A stretch of DNA of 64,000 bases from Terriglobia bacterium (GCA_020073165.1 JAIQFP010000004.1:186001-250000); one strand, 5' to 3'. Counted from the first letter of the stretch, positions 37,251 to 46,516 are shown. The notes: generated by a model from the sequence alone, not told the origin. Translations and numbers: made by a program.

Positions 37251-38504
37251 CTACCCTCTCCCACTCACCTGGCGTGCCCATTGCATGGCTTGCCAATAGA
37301 CACCGGCCACGTCGTCCTTCGGCAAGTGGAGCAGGCGGGCCAATTCGGCGGCCGCGGGCCATTCACCCGACTCCTGCGCCAGCATGAGGCGAAAGATGGT
37401 GCGCAGGTGGCTGGGTCCGCCCAGGATCACGTTCTTGATGGCCTGATCGAGCGGGACTCTTTCCAACAACTCCGACATCGGTATTTCCAGCACGGCATCC
37501 ATCAGGGACATCAGTCCCATGAGGAACAGGTCGGAGCCACCGTGCGCCACCCTGGGAGCAAGCAGCTCGCAGAAGCGCGCCCGAACCAGGGCGGAGAGTA
37601 CCAGTTCACTGGACTTGGTCTGGCCCGCGCCCATGGTGGCGACCAGCTGTACCCAGCGGCGGATTTCGCGCTCCCCCAGCATGGTCAGAGCGTGCCGCAC
37701 CGAGTGAATCTCATTGCCGAAGCAGAACCGCGCCGAGTTCAGATAGCGCAGCAGGCGGTAACACAGCGAGACTTCGCTCTTGACCAGTTGCTCGATCACG
37801 CGCAGGTTCAGTTCGGCACGCGAGACCTCCTGCAGCATGCGCAGATAGTTGGCCAGGTTGCGGGGAATGTCGCGCGCGGTCAGCACTTCCGGCCGGCGAA
37901 AGAAATAACCCTGGAAGTACAGGAAACCCCGGCTGCGGGCGGCGTGGAATTCCTCCCGGGTCTCCACCTTTTCGGCAAGCACGCGATGACGCCCCCCATA
38001 CCGCCGCACGATCGCGCTCTGTTGCTCAGGGGCGGTGGACCTCAGATCCACCTTGAGGATGTCAGCCATCGCGGCCAGGGGTTCCCGCGGGCCATTGGCG
38101 ATGAAGTCATCCAGCGCGATCAGGTACCCGGACTGTTTGAGCCGCTGGCAGGCGGAGACCACGATTTCATCGGGATGCACGGTCTCCAGCACTTCGATCA
38201 CGGTCTGCCGCGGAGGCAGCAGGACGGCATAGTCTTTCACCAGCACATCGCGGGTGCAGTTGACGAAGGCGTAGTGTTTGTCGCAGAGAACGTCCAGTCC
38301 GAGCAGCAGGGAACTATCCAAAGTGCTGCGGGAGGCGGCATCGCTGTCGCGGCAGCGAAAGTAGTTTTCGACGCCGTCGCGAAACAGCAATTCGTAACCG
38401 AAGACGTTCTCGTCGGCAGTGAGGATGGGCTGGCGGGCCACGAAGCGCAGCCCCGGATCAGGCGTGGACTCTTTCGACCCGTGAGTAAAGACGGGAGTGG
38501 TCAC
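37251..38504 (-). CDS. EAL-HDOD regulatory protein (degenerate EAL)
   Basis: A 417-residue two-domain protein. Residues about 20-210 are an EAL-like domain, with FGYELLFRD where active phosphodiesterases have EALxR, LDDF as the DDFG-like motif, and ILKVDLRST for the KID-type strand. Residues about 215-400 are an HDOD domain (VKSEVSLCYRLLRYLNSA, ALTMLGEREIRRW). The changed EAL motif suggests loss of c-di-GMP hydrolysis and a binding or protein-contact role, as in YuxH-type proteins. The start is GTG at 38504. Confidence 0.88.
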   Translation of the reverse strand: MTTPVFTHGSKESTPDPGLRFVARQPILTADENVFGYELLFRDGVENYFRCRDSDAASRSTLDSSLLLGLDVLCDKHYAFVNCTRDVLVKDYAVLLPPRQTVIEVLETVHPDEIVVSACQRLKQSGYLIALDDFIANGPREPLAAMADILKVDLRSTAPEQQSAIVRRYGGRHRVLAEKVETREEFHAARSRGFLYFQGYFFRRPEVLTARDIPRNLANYLRMLQEVSRAELNLRVIEQLVKSEVSLCYRLLRYLNSARFCFGNEIHSVRHALTMLGEREIRRWVQLVATMGAGQTKSSELVLSALVRARFCELLAPRVAHGGSDLFLMGLMSLMDAVLEIPMSELLERVPLDQAIKNVILGGPSHLRTIFRLMLAQESGEWPAAAELARLLHLPKDDVAGVYWQAMQWARQVSGRG

Positions 38505-38703
38505 CCATGTGTAATCGGCAGGATTGCCAGTGAAGTTTAGCCGGCGCGGATCTCGTGTTGCTCAAGCGGCGACACGCAAAGCCCCTCTAGTTTCGTCGGC
38601 CAGACGGCCGCGAGTTTAGCAAGGGGATTGCCTCGCGCTACGGTTAGGAATGCTTGCGTAGGGCCGGGAACACCTTGGTAACATCGCCAGGTGAACGACG
38701 GCC

Positions 38704-38731
38704 GAGGTCTGACCTCTGACATTCGAGGTTC
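38704..38731. repeat. heptad repeat adjoining tRNA-Val
   Basis: Heptads GAGGTCT, GACCTCT, GACATTC, GAGGTTC, directly after the 3' end of the minus-strand tRNA. Confidence 0.65.
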
Positions 38732-38806
38732 TGGTGGGCGCTATAGGATTCGAACCTATGACTTCCACCGTGTGAAGATGGCACTCTACCGCTGAGTTAA
38801 GCGCCC
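38732..38806 (-). tRNA. tRNA-Val (anticodon CAC)
   Basis: A 75-base cloverleaf on the minus strand: acceptor GGGCGCT pairs with AGCGCCC, the anticodon loop is TTCACAC (CAC), the T arm contains GGTTCGAATCC, and CCA is encoded. Reads GTG codons. Confidence 0.95.
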
Positions 38807-38824
38807 ACGCTTTGCGGCCCGTAT

Positions 38825-38830
38825 ATTGTA
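38825..38830 (-). promoter_or_regulatory. -10 element of tRNA-Val
   Basis: TACAAT on the minus strand, 18 bases before the tRNA 5' end. No convincing -35 hexamer at 17 bp. Confidence 0.45.
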
Positions 38831-39069
38831 GCAAACGAACCAGTTTCGCGCTCACCCCGGGCATGATAGCCTATCTCCCGCAGGTTCCCCGGGTCGCTGC
38901 CGACAGCCCCGGAAGAACTCGCGCCAAGCTGCCGATGCCCACCGAACCCAGAGCCGTGAAAGTGCCCGTACCCCCTTCTCGGGAAGAGGCTTCCGGGTTC
39001 CCTTCCCGTCCGGCAGAAGCGCAACTTTCGCCCTGGGCAGGGGTTCACTCCAGTGTGAGCAGCGTGGCC

Positions 39070-39714
39070 ATGGATCGCGGGTTGCTCGCGATGAGGGGCG
39101 TGACTCCTTCGCTTGCGGAGGCGGACCCGGCTGTGCCCAGCGATGGGCTGAGCGATGCCGAGGTCATGCTGCGCGTGAAAGCTGGGGACGAGTCGGCCTT
39201 CGCCTACCTGGTGCAGAAGTACCGTCGGCCGATGGTGAGTTTCATGTATCGCACGGCGCGCAACGCGGCGGTGGCGGAAGATCTGGCGCAGGAAGTCTTC
39301 CTGCGGGTGTACCGCTCCCGGGAGAGCTACGAGGCGAGCGCCAAGTTCACCACCTGGTTGTATCGCATCGCGACTAATCTGGCGGTCAACTACACCCGTG
39401 ATACTCGCCACGAGCGGGCCGAGAATGCAGTCAGCCTGGATGAGCCGGATGAAACGACCGGGCTGACACCGGATGTGCCGGACAACTCGCTCACCGCGGA
39501 AGAGACTATGTTGCGGCGGGAGCGCATGGCGGCGATTCGCCGCCGCGTCCAGGGTTTGCCGGAGCGGCAGAGAATCGCCGTGATTATGCACAAGTACCAG
39601 CAGATGGATTACCGGCAGATTGCCGACGTCCTGAAGCTGAGCGAGTCCGCCACCAAGTCGCTGTTGTTCCGCGCCTATGAGACGTTGCGGACGCAGCTGA
39701 GAGAGTTTGTGTAA
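39070..39714 (+). CDS. ECF-type RNA polymerase sigma factor
   Basis: Sigma70-family regulator. Region 2 starts at LSDAEVMLRVKAGDESAFAY and includes EDLAQEVFLRVYRSRESYE and FTTWLYRIATNLAVNY. Region 4 is LPERQRIAVIMHKYQQMDY with the helix-turn-helix LKLSESATKSLLFRAYETL. The start is uncertain: the frame stays open from 38812, with ATGs at 38863, 38935, 39070 and 39091 and no clear Shine-Dalgarno. I choose 39070 (MDRGLLAMRG), near the core domain, giving 214 residues. Followed after 10 bases by its anti-sigma factor. Confidence 0.85.
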   Translation: MDRGLLAMRGVTPSLAEADPAVPSDGLSDAEVMLRVKAGDESAFAYLVQKYRRPMVSFMYRTARNAAVAEDLAQEVFLRVYRSRESYEASAKFTTWLYRIATNLAVNYTRDTRHERAENAVSLDEPDETTGLTPDVPDNSLTAEETMLRRERMAAIRRRVQGLPERQRIAVIMHKYQQMDYRQIADVLKLSESATKSLLFRAYETLRTQLREFV

Positions 39715-39724
39715 AGGAACCATA

Positions 39725-40198
39725 ATGAACTGCAATGAGATTCGCGAACGGATGCCGGACCTGGCCGCCGGGCTGAGCGCGGTCACGCCGGAACTGAGTG
39801 AACATCTCCGCGCCTGCGCCGGGTGCGCGGGCGCACTGCAAGAACTCCGCCAGACCATGGCCCTGCTGGACGAGTGGCAAGTTCCGGAGCCCTCGCCGTA
39901 CTTTGACGTGCGGCTGCAGGCGCGCCTGCGGGAGGAAATGGCGAAGCCACCCGCGGGCTGGCTGCAATGGTTCCGCAAGCCCGCACTGGCAGTGTCGCTG
40001 GCGGTGCTGATGGTGGCGAGTGTGACTTTGTTCCGCAACGGAGCAGTGAATCCCCCTGCGCCCGGGCCTTTGGCGGCCGCCGAGCCTGGCACCGCGGTCG
40101 GAGACCTGCAGGCACTCGACAAGAATCACGATTTGTATTCTGATTTTGATGTGCTCGATGATCTGCAAGTGCAGCAGGATGTGAACGCGAATCCGTAG
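39725..40198 (+). CDS. zinc-finger anti-sigma factor
   Basis: A 157-residue protein. MNCNEIRERMPDLAAG leads into the anti-sigma zinc motif HLRACAGC (H-x3-C-x2-C) at about residues 30-37. A single membrane helix (about 90-108, ALAVSLAVLMVASVTLF) and a short periplasmic tail rich in Asp and Leu follow. It should hold the upstream sigma factor at the inner membrane until a signal arrives. GGAACC precedes the ATG by a few bases. Operonic with 39070-39714. Confidence 0.85.
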   Translation: MNCNEIRERMPDLAAGLSAVTPELSEHLRACAGCAGALQELRQTMALLDEWQVPEPSPYFDVRLQARLREEMAKPPAGWLQWFRKPALAVSLAVLMVASVTLFRNGAVNPPAPGPLAAAEPGTAVGDLQALDKNHDLYSDFDVLDDLQVQQDVNANP

Positions 40199-40205
40199 AT
40201 TGGCG

Positions 40206-40844
40206 ATGTGGCGAAGTTCTGGACTTGGGGACGATGGGGGTAAGGTGTCGCGGCTGAAGGGCATAACCGTGTGGGTGGCGACGACCAGCCTGGCGCTGGG
40301 GTTTGCCGCCGCGCCCGGCTGGGCGCAGCAAAACCGTCGCAACGATCGCCAGCAGCAGCGCGCCGAAGCGCGCCGCGAGGGCCGCGGCCACGCCGGAGAC
40401 TGGTTGCGCCGCTACAAGGACCTGCCTCCGGACCAGCAGCAGAAGGCCCTGGATAATGATCCCCAGTTCAAGAATCTTCCGCCGGAGCAGCAACAACAGC
40501 TGCGCGAGCGGTTACAGCGCTTCAGCAGCCTGCCGCCGGACCAGCAACAGCGCATCCTGAACCGCATGGAAACCTGGGAGCACCTGACGCCGGACCAGAA
40601 GCAGCAGGCGCGGGGACTGTTCCAGCAACTGCAGCAGCTTCCCCCGGAGCGCCGACAGAAGCTGCAGACGGCCATCGAGGATCTGCGCGCCATGCCGCCC
40701 GCCCAGCGTCAACAGGTGATCGATTCCCAGAAGTTCAAGAGCCAGTTCTCGCCCGAGGAGCGCGGCTTGCTCAATGGCATCTCGCAGCTGCCCCTGGCCC
40801 CTGCCGATGGCGCGCAAAACGAGTCGGCGCCGGAAGAGCCCTAA
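40206..40844 (+). CDS. DUF3106 exported Gln-rich repeat protein
   Basis: A 212-residue protein: signal peptide (GITVWVATTSLALGFAAAPGWAQ), then a series of degenerate 20-25 residue units with LPPDQQQ, LPPEQQQQLRERLQRF, LTPDQKQQA and LPPERRQKL, the DUF3106 pattern. Helical, resembling heavy-metal sensor CnrX/ZraP-type repeats. Immediately after the anti-sigma gene, so a candidate periplasmic partner of that signalling system. I use the ATG at 40206; a GTG at 40245 (VSRLKG) is an equally good signal-peptide start. Confidence 0.8.
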   Translation: MWRSSGLGDDGGKVSRLKGITVWVATTSLALGFAAAPGWAQQNRRNDRQQQRAEARREGRGHAGDWLRRYKDLPPDQQQKALDNDPQFKNLPPEQQQQLRERLQRFSSLPPDQQQRILNRMETWEHLTPDQKQQARGLFQQLQQLPPERRQKLQTAIEDLRAMPPAQRQQVIDSQKFKSQFSPEERGLLNGISQLPLAPADGAQNESAPEEP

Positions 40845-40957
40845 GCTCGCCGGAGGGTAGCCACATCCCGCGAGTGAATCCGTAAACCGAACCGGCCGGA
40901 CCTCATCGTGGGCTTGCCCGCTCTGCCGGCGCCCACCATCTTCATCCCGCGAAGCGG

Positions 40958-41884
40958 TTATCGCCGCAGCAGGTTCCTGGCAATAAAAAATACGTTGGCC
41001 GGACGCTCCGCCAGGCGGCGCATCAGGTAGGGGTACCACTCGGTGCCGAACGGGATGTAGACGCGCATGCGCCAGCCCTCGCGGACCAGGCTCTGCTGCA
41101 GGTCGCGGCGGATGCCGTGCAGCATCTGGAATTCAAAGTGGTCGCGAGGGATACTTTCGCGGGTGGCGAAGGCCTTGGCTTGGTTGATGATATTTTCGTC
41201 GTGCGTGGCCAGGCCGTGGTAAACGTCGCTCTTCAGCAGGATCTTCATCAACTTAACGTAGTTGGCATCGACCTCCGACTTTTTCTGAAAGGCGACCTCC
41301 GGCGGCTCCTTGTAGGCGCCCTTGCACAGACGGATGCGGATGCCGTCGGCGAGAAGTTTCTCGATGTCACTCTCCGACCGCCGCATATAGGACTGGATGA
41401 CTGCCCCCACGCAGCCCCGGTTCCCGGGCATACTGTGCAGGTGGTGGACAAAGTCGAGGGTGCGCTGGGTGTAGGGCGAGCCTTCCATGTCCACGCGGAC
41501 GAAGTTGCGCGGGGTCATGGCAGCTGCCTTGGCTACCAGCCGGGTGACCTGCTCGGTGGCGAGGTTAGGATCCACGTCCAGCCCCATGTGGGTGAGCTTG
41601 ACCGAGATGTTGGCGTCCAGTTCGCGGACCGCAATTTCATCGAGCAGGTGGTGGTAAAGCTGGGCGCTGGCGCGGGCCTCGTCGGCGTTGGTGACGTTCT
41701 CTCCCAGATTGTCGATCGAGACGCCCATGCCCAACTGGTTGACGGCGAGAGCGGCGCGCAGAACGTCTTCGGGCTGGGTACCGGCCACGAAACGGGAAGA
41801 CATGCGCTGGCCGATGGCGGAACGCTCGGCCACCGCGCGCAGGTGACGGCTCTCCGATAGATAGATGAAGAGCGCCCTCAGCAC
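40958..41884 (-). CDS. proline dehydrogenase
   Basis: A 308-residue stand-alone FAD (beta/alpha)8 proline dehydrogenase, oxidising proline to pyrroline-5-carboxylate. Family motifs: ISVKLTHMGLDVDP, VRVDMEGSPYTQRTL, GIRIRLCKGAYKEPPEVAF and FEFQMLHGIRRDLQ, ending RRLAERPANVFFIARNL with the substrate-binding RR pair. The GTG at 41884 (MLRALFIYLSES) fits the family start; the longer frame to 41995 adds cysteine-rich sequence unlike it. The P5C dehydrogenase is not in the window. Confidence 0.9.
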   Translation of the reverse strand: MLRALFIYLSESRHLRAVAERSAIGQRMSSRFVAGTQPEDVLRAALAVNQLGMGVSIDNLGENVTNADEARASAQLYHHLLDEIAVRELDANISVKLTHMGLDVDPNLATEQVTRLVAKAAAMTPRNFVRVDMEGSPYTQRTLDFVHHLHSMPGNRGCVGAVIQSYMRRSESDIEKLLADGIRIRLCKGAYKEPPEVAFQKKSEVDANYVKLMKILLKSDVYHGLATHDENIINQAKAFATRESIPRDHFEFQMLHGIRRDLQQSLVREGWRMRVYIPFGTEWYPYLMRRLAERPANVFFIARNLLRR

Positions 41885-42034
41885 GGAATGCCTGCAGCGT
41901 TGGAGGGGATGAGTGTATGAATGCCTTGCGCGTGCATGAAGTTCACAGAAATTTGTATCACAAGCACAGGGGATTGGAAGTAGGACTACCGTCACAGGGG
42001 GCGGTGAAGTAGGACGGTGATTGAGATTGGGCAG

Positions 42035-42373
42035 CTACTGCGGATCGAATTTGAATTCAACGGGTTCCCGGGTCTCGTGCCCGGCGGGCTCCCACTTCCA
42101 CTTGCGGACGGCATTCTCGGCGGCCTGCACCAGCAGCGGATGTCCACCTCTGATTTCGACCGACTTTACCGTGCCATTGCCGGCCACCACGGCGTCCACT
42201 TTCACGATCCCTTTCAGGTTCATGGTGCGGGCCATTTCTGGGTACACGGGCACCACCCGGTTTATCACTTTGCGTTTGCTTTCAGGTTGGTCTTGCTGAG
42301 CGAGGGAAACGGCGGAGCTGAGCAAAGCCACCCAGCAGAATGCCAGTACCGCGAGTGCAGTCCAGCGTCGCAT
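42035..42373 (-). CDS. short TonB C-terminal-domain protein
   Basis: A 112-residue protein with a signal peptide or anchor (ALAVLAFCWVALLSSAVSLA) and a TonB C-terminal fold: PVYPEMARTMNLKGIVKVDA to AAENAVRKWKWEPA. Full TonB has a long Pro-rich spacer, which is missing here, so it is unlikely to reach the outer membrane by itself. Such short forms are common in Acidobacteria; their role is unclear. Confidence 0.82.
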   Translation of the reverse strand: MRRWTALAVLAFCWVALLSSAVSLAQQDQPESKRKVINRVVPVYPEMARTMNLKGIVKVDAVVAGNGTVKSVEIRGGHPLLVQAAENAVRKWKWEPAGHETREPVEFKFDPQ

Positions 42374-42481
42374 AGGACACCGCCCAACAATCCCAGCTTA
42401 GCGGGGATGGTAATTTCCTCGAAGATAACCAAGGTAACTTTGCGGCAGGTTGACCGGGGAAGCGGCTGCGTCTCACCGAGC

Positions 42482-42751
42482 TTAAGCCACGTAGGTGTCA
42501 TCCACGTAACACCAGCGCCACCGCTCGCCGGGCTCGAACGACTGGATGATGGGGTGTTTGGTGTGATGGAAATGCGCGCGAGCGTGCTTGTTTTTCGAGG
42601 AATCACAGCAGCCGACGTGACCGCAGATCAGGCATTCTCGCAGGTGGACCCAAGTATCGCCCATCTCCAGGCATTCCTTGCAGCCCTTGCCGCTAGGGGT
42701 CACGTCGCGGATTTCTCTTACATGAGGACAAGTCGCTTGTGCTTGGGCCAT
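42482..42751 (-). CDS. UBP-type zinc-finger protein
   Basis: An 89-residue single-domain protein of the ZnF-UBP family known from eukaryotic ubiquitin hydrolases. Likely zinc ligands: Cys8 and His10 (ATCPHV), CKEC, CLICGHVGCCDSS, and the His cluster HARAHFHHTKHP. The fold in eukaryotes binds the ubiquitin C-terminus; bacteria of this type have no ubiquitin, so the ligand is unknown. Complete by comparison with the domain length. Confidence 0.88.
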   Translation of the reverse strand: MAQAQATCPHVREIRDVTPSGKGCKECLEMGDTWVHLRECLICGHVGCCDSSKNKHARAHFHHTKHPIIQSFEPGERWRWCYVDDTYVA

Positions 42752-42989
42752 GGGTCACCTCCCGTGGAGCCATTAAAGACTTTTCACAGCCCGGTGCGCA
42801 AGCGGCGCAGCCTCGGTGGTTCCAGGCACCCCTGGGCCGACGCTGATATGGCTGTCTTGCAGGCCAGTGCGGCCTCGAGTGCCATTGTTCGCAAGAAATT
42901 CTGAGTTGCTGGTTTTTGTCCTGGTTCTTCCATGAAGGTTTTGGCGAGCAGGTCGAGACTGTGCTAGCATCCGTCGCCCGGAGGATGGC

Positions 42990-44612
42990 ATGGATGGGTT
43001 GATGATGAACTACCCGCTTACCCTGGTGCATTTGTTGGAGCGGGTTAATCAACTGTTCGGCAAAGTGGAGGTGGTCTCCCGGCTGCCGGACCGCTCCATC
43101 CACCGTTACACCTATGCGGACTTCTATCGGCGTGCGCGGCAACTGGCTAAGGCGCTGCAGCAGGCAGGCATCCAGCGTGGAGACCGGGTTGCCACGCTGA
43201 TGTGGAACCATTACCGGCATCTCGAAGCTTATTTCGGAATTCCAGCTTGCGGCGCGGTGACGCACACGCTGAACCTGAGATTGCATCCCAACGAAATCGG
43301 CTATATCGCAAATCACGCCGGGGATCGCATCCTTATCGTGGATGACGTGCTCCTCCCCCTCTTTGAAAGGTTCAAGAACCATGCTCGCTTCGAACGGGTG
43401 CTGGTAGTACCGCACTCGGCGACCGCAGGAGGCTACGAAAACTACGAGGATTTCATTGTCCGGGGTGAGGGAGCATTCGACTACCCCAGGCTGGAAGAGA
43501 ACGAGGCCGCAGCCATGTGCTACACCTCAGGCACGACGGGGAAGCCGAAGGGAGTGCTCTACTCCCACCGCGCGCTGGTGTTGCACTCGTTTGCCTTCGC
43601 ACTCCCGGACGCGTTCGCGGTCGGGCAAAAAGATGTTCTTATGGCACTGGCGCCCATGTTCCACGCCAACTCGCACGGGATTCCCTATGTCGGCGTGATG
43701 CTGGGGGCGAAGCTGGTCCTACCCGGCCCGCATGTGGACGGAGAGAGCCTGCTGGAGTTGTTTCAGTCTCAGCAGGTCACTGTGACCACGGCTGTGCCCA
43801 CGGTGTGGCTCATGATCCTCGAGGGTTTGGAGAAGGATCCTGGTCGTTGGAGGCTGGCGCCGAAGCTACGCGGGCTGGTGGGCGGCAGTGCGCCGCCAGA
43901 GAGCATGATCCGCGGCCTAGACCGCCACGGTGTGCGCATCCTGCACCTCTGGGGCATGACCGAGACTACCCCCGCGGCCACGGTTAGTCGCCTGAAGTCC
44001 TACATGCGCGAACTGTCCATCGAACAAAAGTACGCGGTGCGCTGCCGCCAGGGATGGCCGCTGCCCTTCGTGGAAATACGTGCCATGGGAATTCAAGGGG
44101 AGGTGCCCTGGGACGGCGAGACTGTCGGCGAACTGCAAGTGCGAGGGCCGTGGGTGGCAGCCAGCTACTACAACATGCCCGAGGAAAGCAGACGCTGGAC
44201 CGAGGACGGCTGGTTCTGCACCGGCGATGTGTGCACCATCGATTCCGAGGGCTTCATGAAGATCGTGGACCGCACCAAGGACATGATCAAGTCCGGAGGG
44301 GAATGGATCAGCTCGGTGGACTTGGAGAGCGCACTGATGGATCATCCTGCCGTCAGGCAAGCGGCAGTGATCGCGGTGCCGCATCCCAAGTGGGATGAGC
44401 GGCCGCTGGCAGTGATCGTTTGCAAGGATGGTGAAAAGCTGGACGAGAACGACCTGTGTAGCTATCTGGGGCAGAAATTCTCGAAGTGGCAATTGCCCGA
44501 TGCGTTCGTATTTGTCAATGAGCTGCCGCACACCTCCACCGGGAAGTTGTTGAAGAGTGCCCTGCGGGAGCAATACAAAGGGTGGAAGTGGGCTGAGGGA
44601 GGCAGAGTCTGA
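42990..44612 (+). CDS. long-chain acyl-CoA synthetase (AMP-binding)
   Basis: A 540-residue adenylate-forming enzyme. The phosphate loop [16 protein letters not shown] is at about residues 178-193, A5 [12 protein letters not shown] at about 318, A7 TGDV, and A10 with the catalytic Lys ([13 protein letters not shown]). It activates a medium- or long-chain fatty acid to acyl-CoA through acyl-AMP. GGAGG sits 8 bases before the ATG at 42990. TrxB follows convergently after 10 bases. The exact chain length is not deducible. Confidence 0.92.
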   Translation: MDGLMMNYPLTLVHLLERVNQLFGKVEVVSRLPDRSIHRYTYADFYRRARQLAKALQQAGIQRGDRVATLMWNHYRHLEAYFGIPACGAVTHTLNLRLHPNEIGYIANHAGDRILIVDDVLLPLFERFKNHARFERVLVVPHSATAGGYENYEDFIVRGEGAFDYPRLEENEAAAMCYTSGTTGKPKGVLYSHRALVLHSFAFALPDAFAVGQKDVLMALAPMFHANSHGIPYVGVMLGAKLVLPGPHVDGESLLELFQSQQVTVTTAVPTVWLMILEGLEKDPGRWRLAPKLRGLVGGSAPPESMIRGLDRHGVRILHLWGMTETTPAATVSRLKSYMRELSIEQKYAVRCRQGWPLPFVEIRAMGIQGEVPWDGETVGELQVRGPWVAASYYNMPEESRRWTEDGWFCTGDVCTIDSEGFMKIVDRTKDMIKSGGEWISSVDLESALMDHPAVRQAAVIAVPHPKWDERPLAVIVCKDGEKLDENDLCSYLGQKFSKWQLPDAFVFVNELPHTSTGKLLKSALREQYKGWKWAEGGRV

Positions 44613-44634
44613 CTCCTGACTCCTACCGTCCCTC
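44608..44634. repeat. heptad repeat between acyl-CoA ligase and trxB
   Basis: Heptads GTCTGAC, TCCTGAC, TCCTACC, GTCCCTCC across the two convergent stops. Confidence 0.55.
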
Positions 44635-45555
44635 CTCTTCCAGGAGCTTTTCCACTTCCAAAGCGGCCATGCACCCCGTGCCCGCAGCGGTGATGGCCTG
44701 GCGGTAGCGGCGGTCCTGAACGTCGCCACAGGCGTAGACGCCGGGCACGCGCGTGAACACGTAGTTAGTCGTCTTCAGATATCCGTCCTGGTCGGTGTCG
44801 AGCTGACCTGCAAACATCTTGGCGTTGGGGACATGCCCGATGCCCAGAAACATGGCGCTGGCCGTCAGTTCCCAGACTTTTCCGGTTTTCACATTGCGTA
44901 GCTTGAGGGCGGTGACTTCCTTCTTCGACGCGTCGAGAACATCGTCCACTACGGTGTCGGTGAGAAAGTGGATCTTACCGTTGTGCCGGGCGCGGTCGAG
45001 CATGATCTTGGAGGCGCGGAACTGGTCGCGGCGGTGAATCAGCGTGACCTTGGTGGCGAAACGAGTGAGGAAGAGCGCTTCTTCCATGGCCGAATCGCCG
45101 CCGCCGATCACGGCGATTTCCTTGCCGGAGAAGAAGAAGCCGTCGCAGGTCGCGCAGGACGACACGCCGTGTCCGATCAGCGCCTGCTCATTGGGCAATC
45201 CCAACCACCGCGCCGAGGCGCCACTGGCGACGATCAGGGTGCGGGTTTGAATGGTTTCCTTGCCGAAGTGCAGGGTGAAGGGACGCTTGCTGAGGTCGGC
45301 GCTGACCACGTGACCGTGTTGGTACTCGGCGCCAAACCGCGCCGCCTGCTTGCGCATGTTTTCGATCAACTCCGGCCCCTGGATGCCTTCGGGAAAGCCG
45401 GGGAAGTTTTCGACCAGGGTCGTGAGGGAAAGCTGGCCTCCGGGCTCGTGGCCCTCGAGCACCAGCGGTTTGAGGTTAGCCCGCGCACTGTAAAGCGCGG
45501 CGGTGTGCCCGGCGCAGCCCGAGCCCATGATGACGACGTTGCGGATGTTGTCCAT
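44623..45555 (-). CDS. trxB: thioredoxin reductase
   Basis: A 310-residue NADPH-dependent FAD flavoprotein. FAD motif GSGCAG (11-16), redox-active Cys134-Ala-Thr-Cys137-Asp, NADPH motif GGGDSAMEEA and C-terminal GDVQDRRYRQAITAAGTGCM. Note Cys14 within the FAD motif, where Pro or Ala is usual. Reduces thioredoxin in the cytosol. ATG at 45555. Confidence 0.95.
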   Translation of the reverse strand: MDNIRNVVIMGSGCAGHTAALYSARANLKPLVLEGHEPGGQLSLTTLVENFPGFPEGIQGPELIENMRKQAARFGAEYQHGHVVSADLSKRPFTLHFGKETIQTRTLIVASGASARWLGLPNEQALIGHGVSSCATCDGFFFSGKEIAVIGGGDSAMEEALFLTRFATKVTLIHRRDQFRASKIMLDRARHNGKIHFLTDTVVDDVLDASKKEVTALKLRNVKTGKVWELTASAMFLGIGHVPNAKMFAGQLDTDQDGYLKTTNYVFTRVPGVYACGDVQDRRYRQAITAAGTGCMAALEVEKLLEEEGR

Positions 45556-45681
45556 AAATTTCAGGTTTCTTCACCACCGAGTCACAGAGGATAAACGAAA
45601 GAAGGCGCTGTGTCTCCGTAGTTGTGTGCCGCACATTAATAGATTGCAGATTTCAGATTTGGTTTCACGACACCGGTGTCG

Positions 45682-46404
45682 CTACTTCTTTTTGGCCGAT
45701 GGCTTGGGTTTGCTCCTGGCTGTACCTGCGACACGCGCCAACTCGTCGGGAACCGTGTGCTGCGCGCCCAGCAGGGCGCGGTAGTTCGCGACAATGCCGG
45801 AGGCGCTCTGGAAGAGCGGTTCGTACGCGCTCTGGTCGGGCGCCGGACCCTCTGCGGTGGCGAAACAACGGGCCAGCACCACCGAAGACTTACCGAATCG
45901 CTCCAACTTGATGCGGCTGGCCGGAGTGTTGGTGGCCAGCATGGCAGCAGGCGTGGTCACCGACGACGCGCTGTCCTCGATGGAGACTTGCAGCAGGTCC
46001 TTGGGATCGCGCACCCGGAGCACCAGCGTCTCCACCATATTCTTTGAATCGACGCTGAAGGAATACTGTACGGTGGAGAACAGGGCCTGCACCGAGAATT
46101 CGCGGCGCATGCGCACCCAGTTTGCGGTGGCGGAATCGGAAGAGGCCGGCTTGCTTCCGGCGGGCTGCAGAAAGTCAGGGCTCTGCTCCAAGGTCGAGCG
46201 TCCGCGGGCGATCTCGAAGTCAGGGCTGAAAAGCGGTTGCTTAGGAACCTTCGCCAGGGCCGAGGCGATCTCTTGCTTCTCTTCCGGCGAGGGGGTGCAT
46301 ACATTCAGCACATTGACTTTTACCTGCGGTTTTGCAGGTTCTTGCGCGCTCGCCAGCGGCAGGAGAGCGAGGCTGATTAAGCATGTCAGGATGCTTCGGA
46401 GCAC
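45682..46404 (-). CDS. secreted protein, unknown function
   Basis: A 240-residue protein with a signal peptide (SILTCLISLALLPLASAQ), an N-terminal segment with NVCTPSPEEKQEIASAL, a beta-rich middle and a basic tail (ARSKPKPSAKKK). No family recognised, though it resembles exported proteins that I associate with Acidobacteria. The start is a GTG at 46404 with TAAAAT six bases upstream, so the mRNA is probably leaderless. Confidence 0.7.
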   Translation of the reverse strand: MLRSILTCLISLALLPLASAQEPAKPQVKVNVLNVCTPSPEEKQEIASALAKVPKQPLFSPDFEIARGRSTLEQSPDFLQPAGSKPASSDSATANWVRMRREFSVQALFSTVQYSFSVDSKNMVETLVLRVRDPKDLLQVSIEDSASSVTTPAAMLATNTPASRIKLERFGKSSVVLARCFATAEGPAPDQSAYEPLFQSASGIVANYRALLGAQHTVPDELARVAGTARSKPKPSAKKK

Positions 46405-46410
46405 GGAGGG

Positions 46411-46416
46411 ATTTTA
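46411..46416 (-). promoter_or_regulatory. -10 element for a leaderless transcript
   Basis: TAAAAT on the minus strand, six bases before the GTG at 46404; no Shine-Dalgarno is present. Confidence 0.45.
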
Positions 46417-46467
46417 TCAGGCGGCAGGCTGCAGCGGGTCGGTGGTCTGGGGTGGCGACTCGGAATC

Positions 46468-46499
46468 AGATGCCTGACACCTGAGACGTGAGACCTGCC
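46468..46499. repeat. heptad repeat before the 66-codon gene
   Basis: Heptads GCCTGAC, ACCTGAG, ACGTGAG, ACCTGCC. With the array at 46719-46805 it brackets the small gene 46517-46717. Confidence 0.65.
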
Positions 46500-46504
46500 T
46501 TCAG

Positions 46505-46510
46505 TAGAAT
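46505..46510 (+). promoter_or_regulatory. -10 element for a leaderless transcript
   Basis: TAGAAT, six bases before the ATG at 46517. Transcription would start at or within a base or two of the start codon. Confidence 0.45.
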
Positions 46511-46516
46511 TACTTC

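Noticed and set aside
38812-39069. N-terminal extension of the sigma factor back to a TTG
   Set aside because: The frame is open, but the sequence has no sigma-factor features and begins beside the tRNA promoter. I kept the shorter start and flagged the uncertainty.
38797-40122. 441-codon minus-strand frame over the sigma/anti-sigma genes
   Set aside because: Low-complexity, no domain, and it covers two well-supported genes on the other strand.
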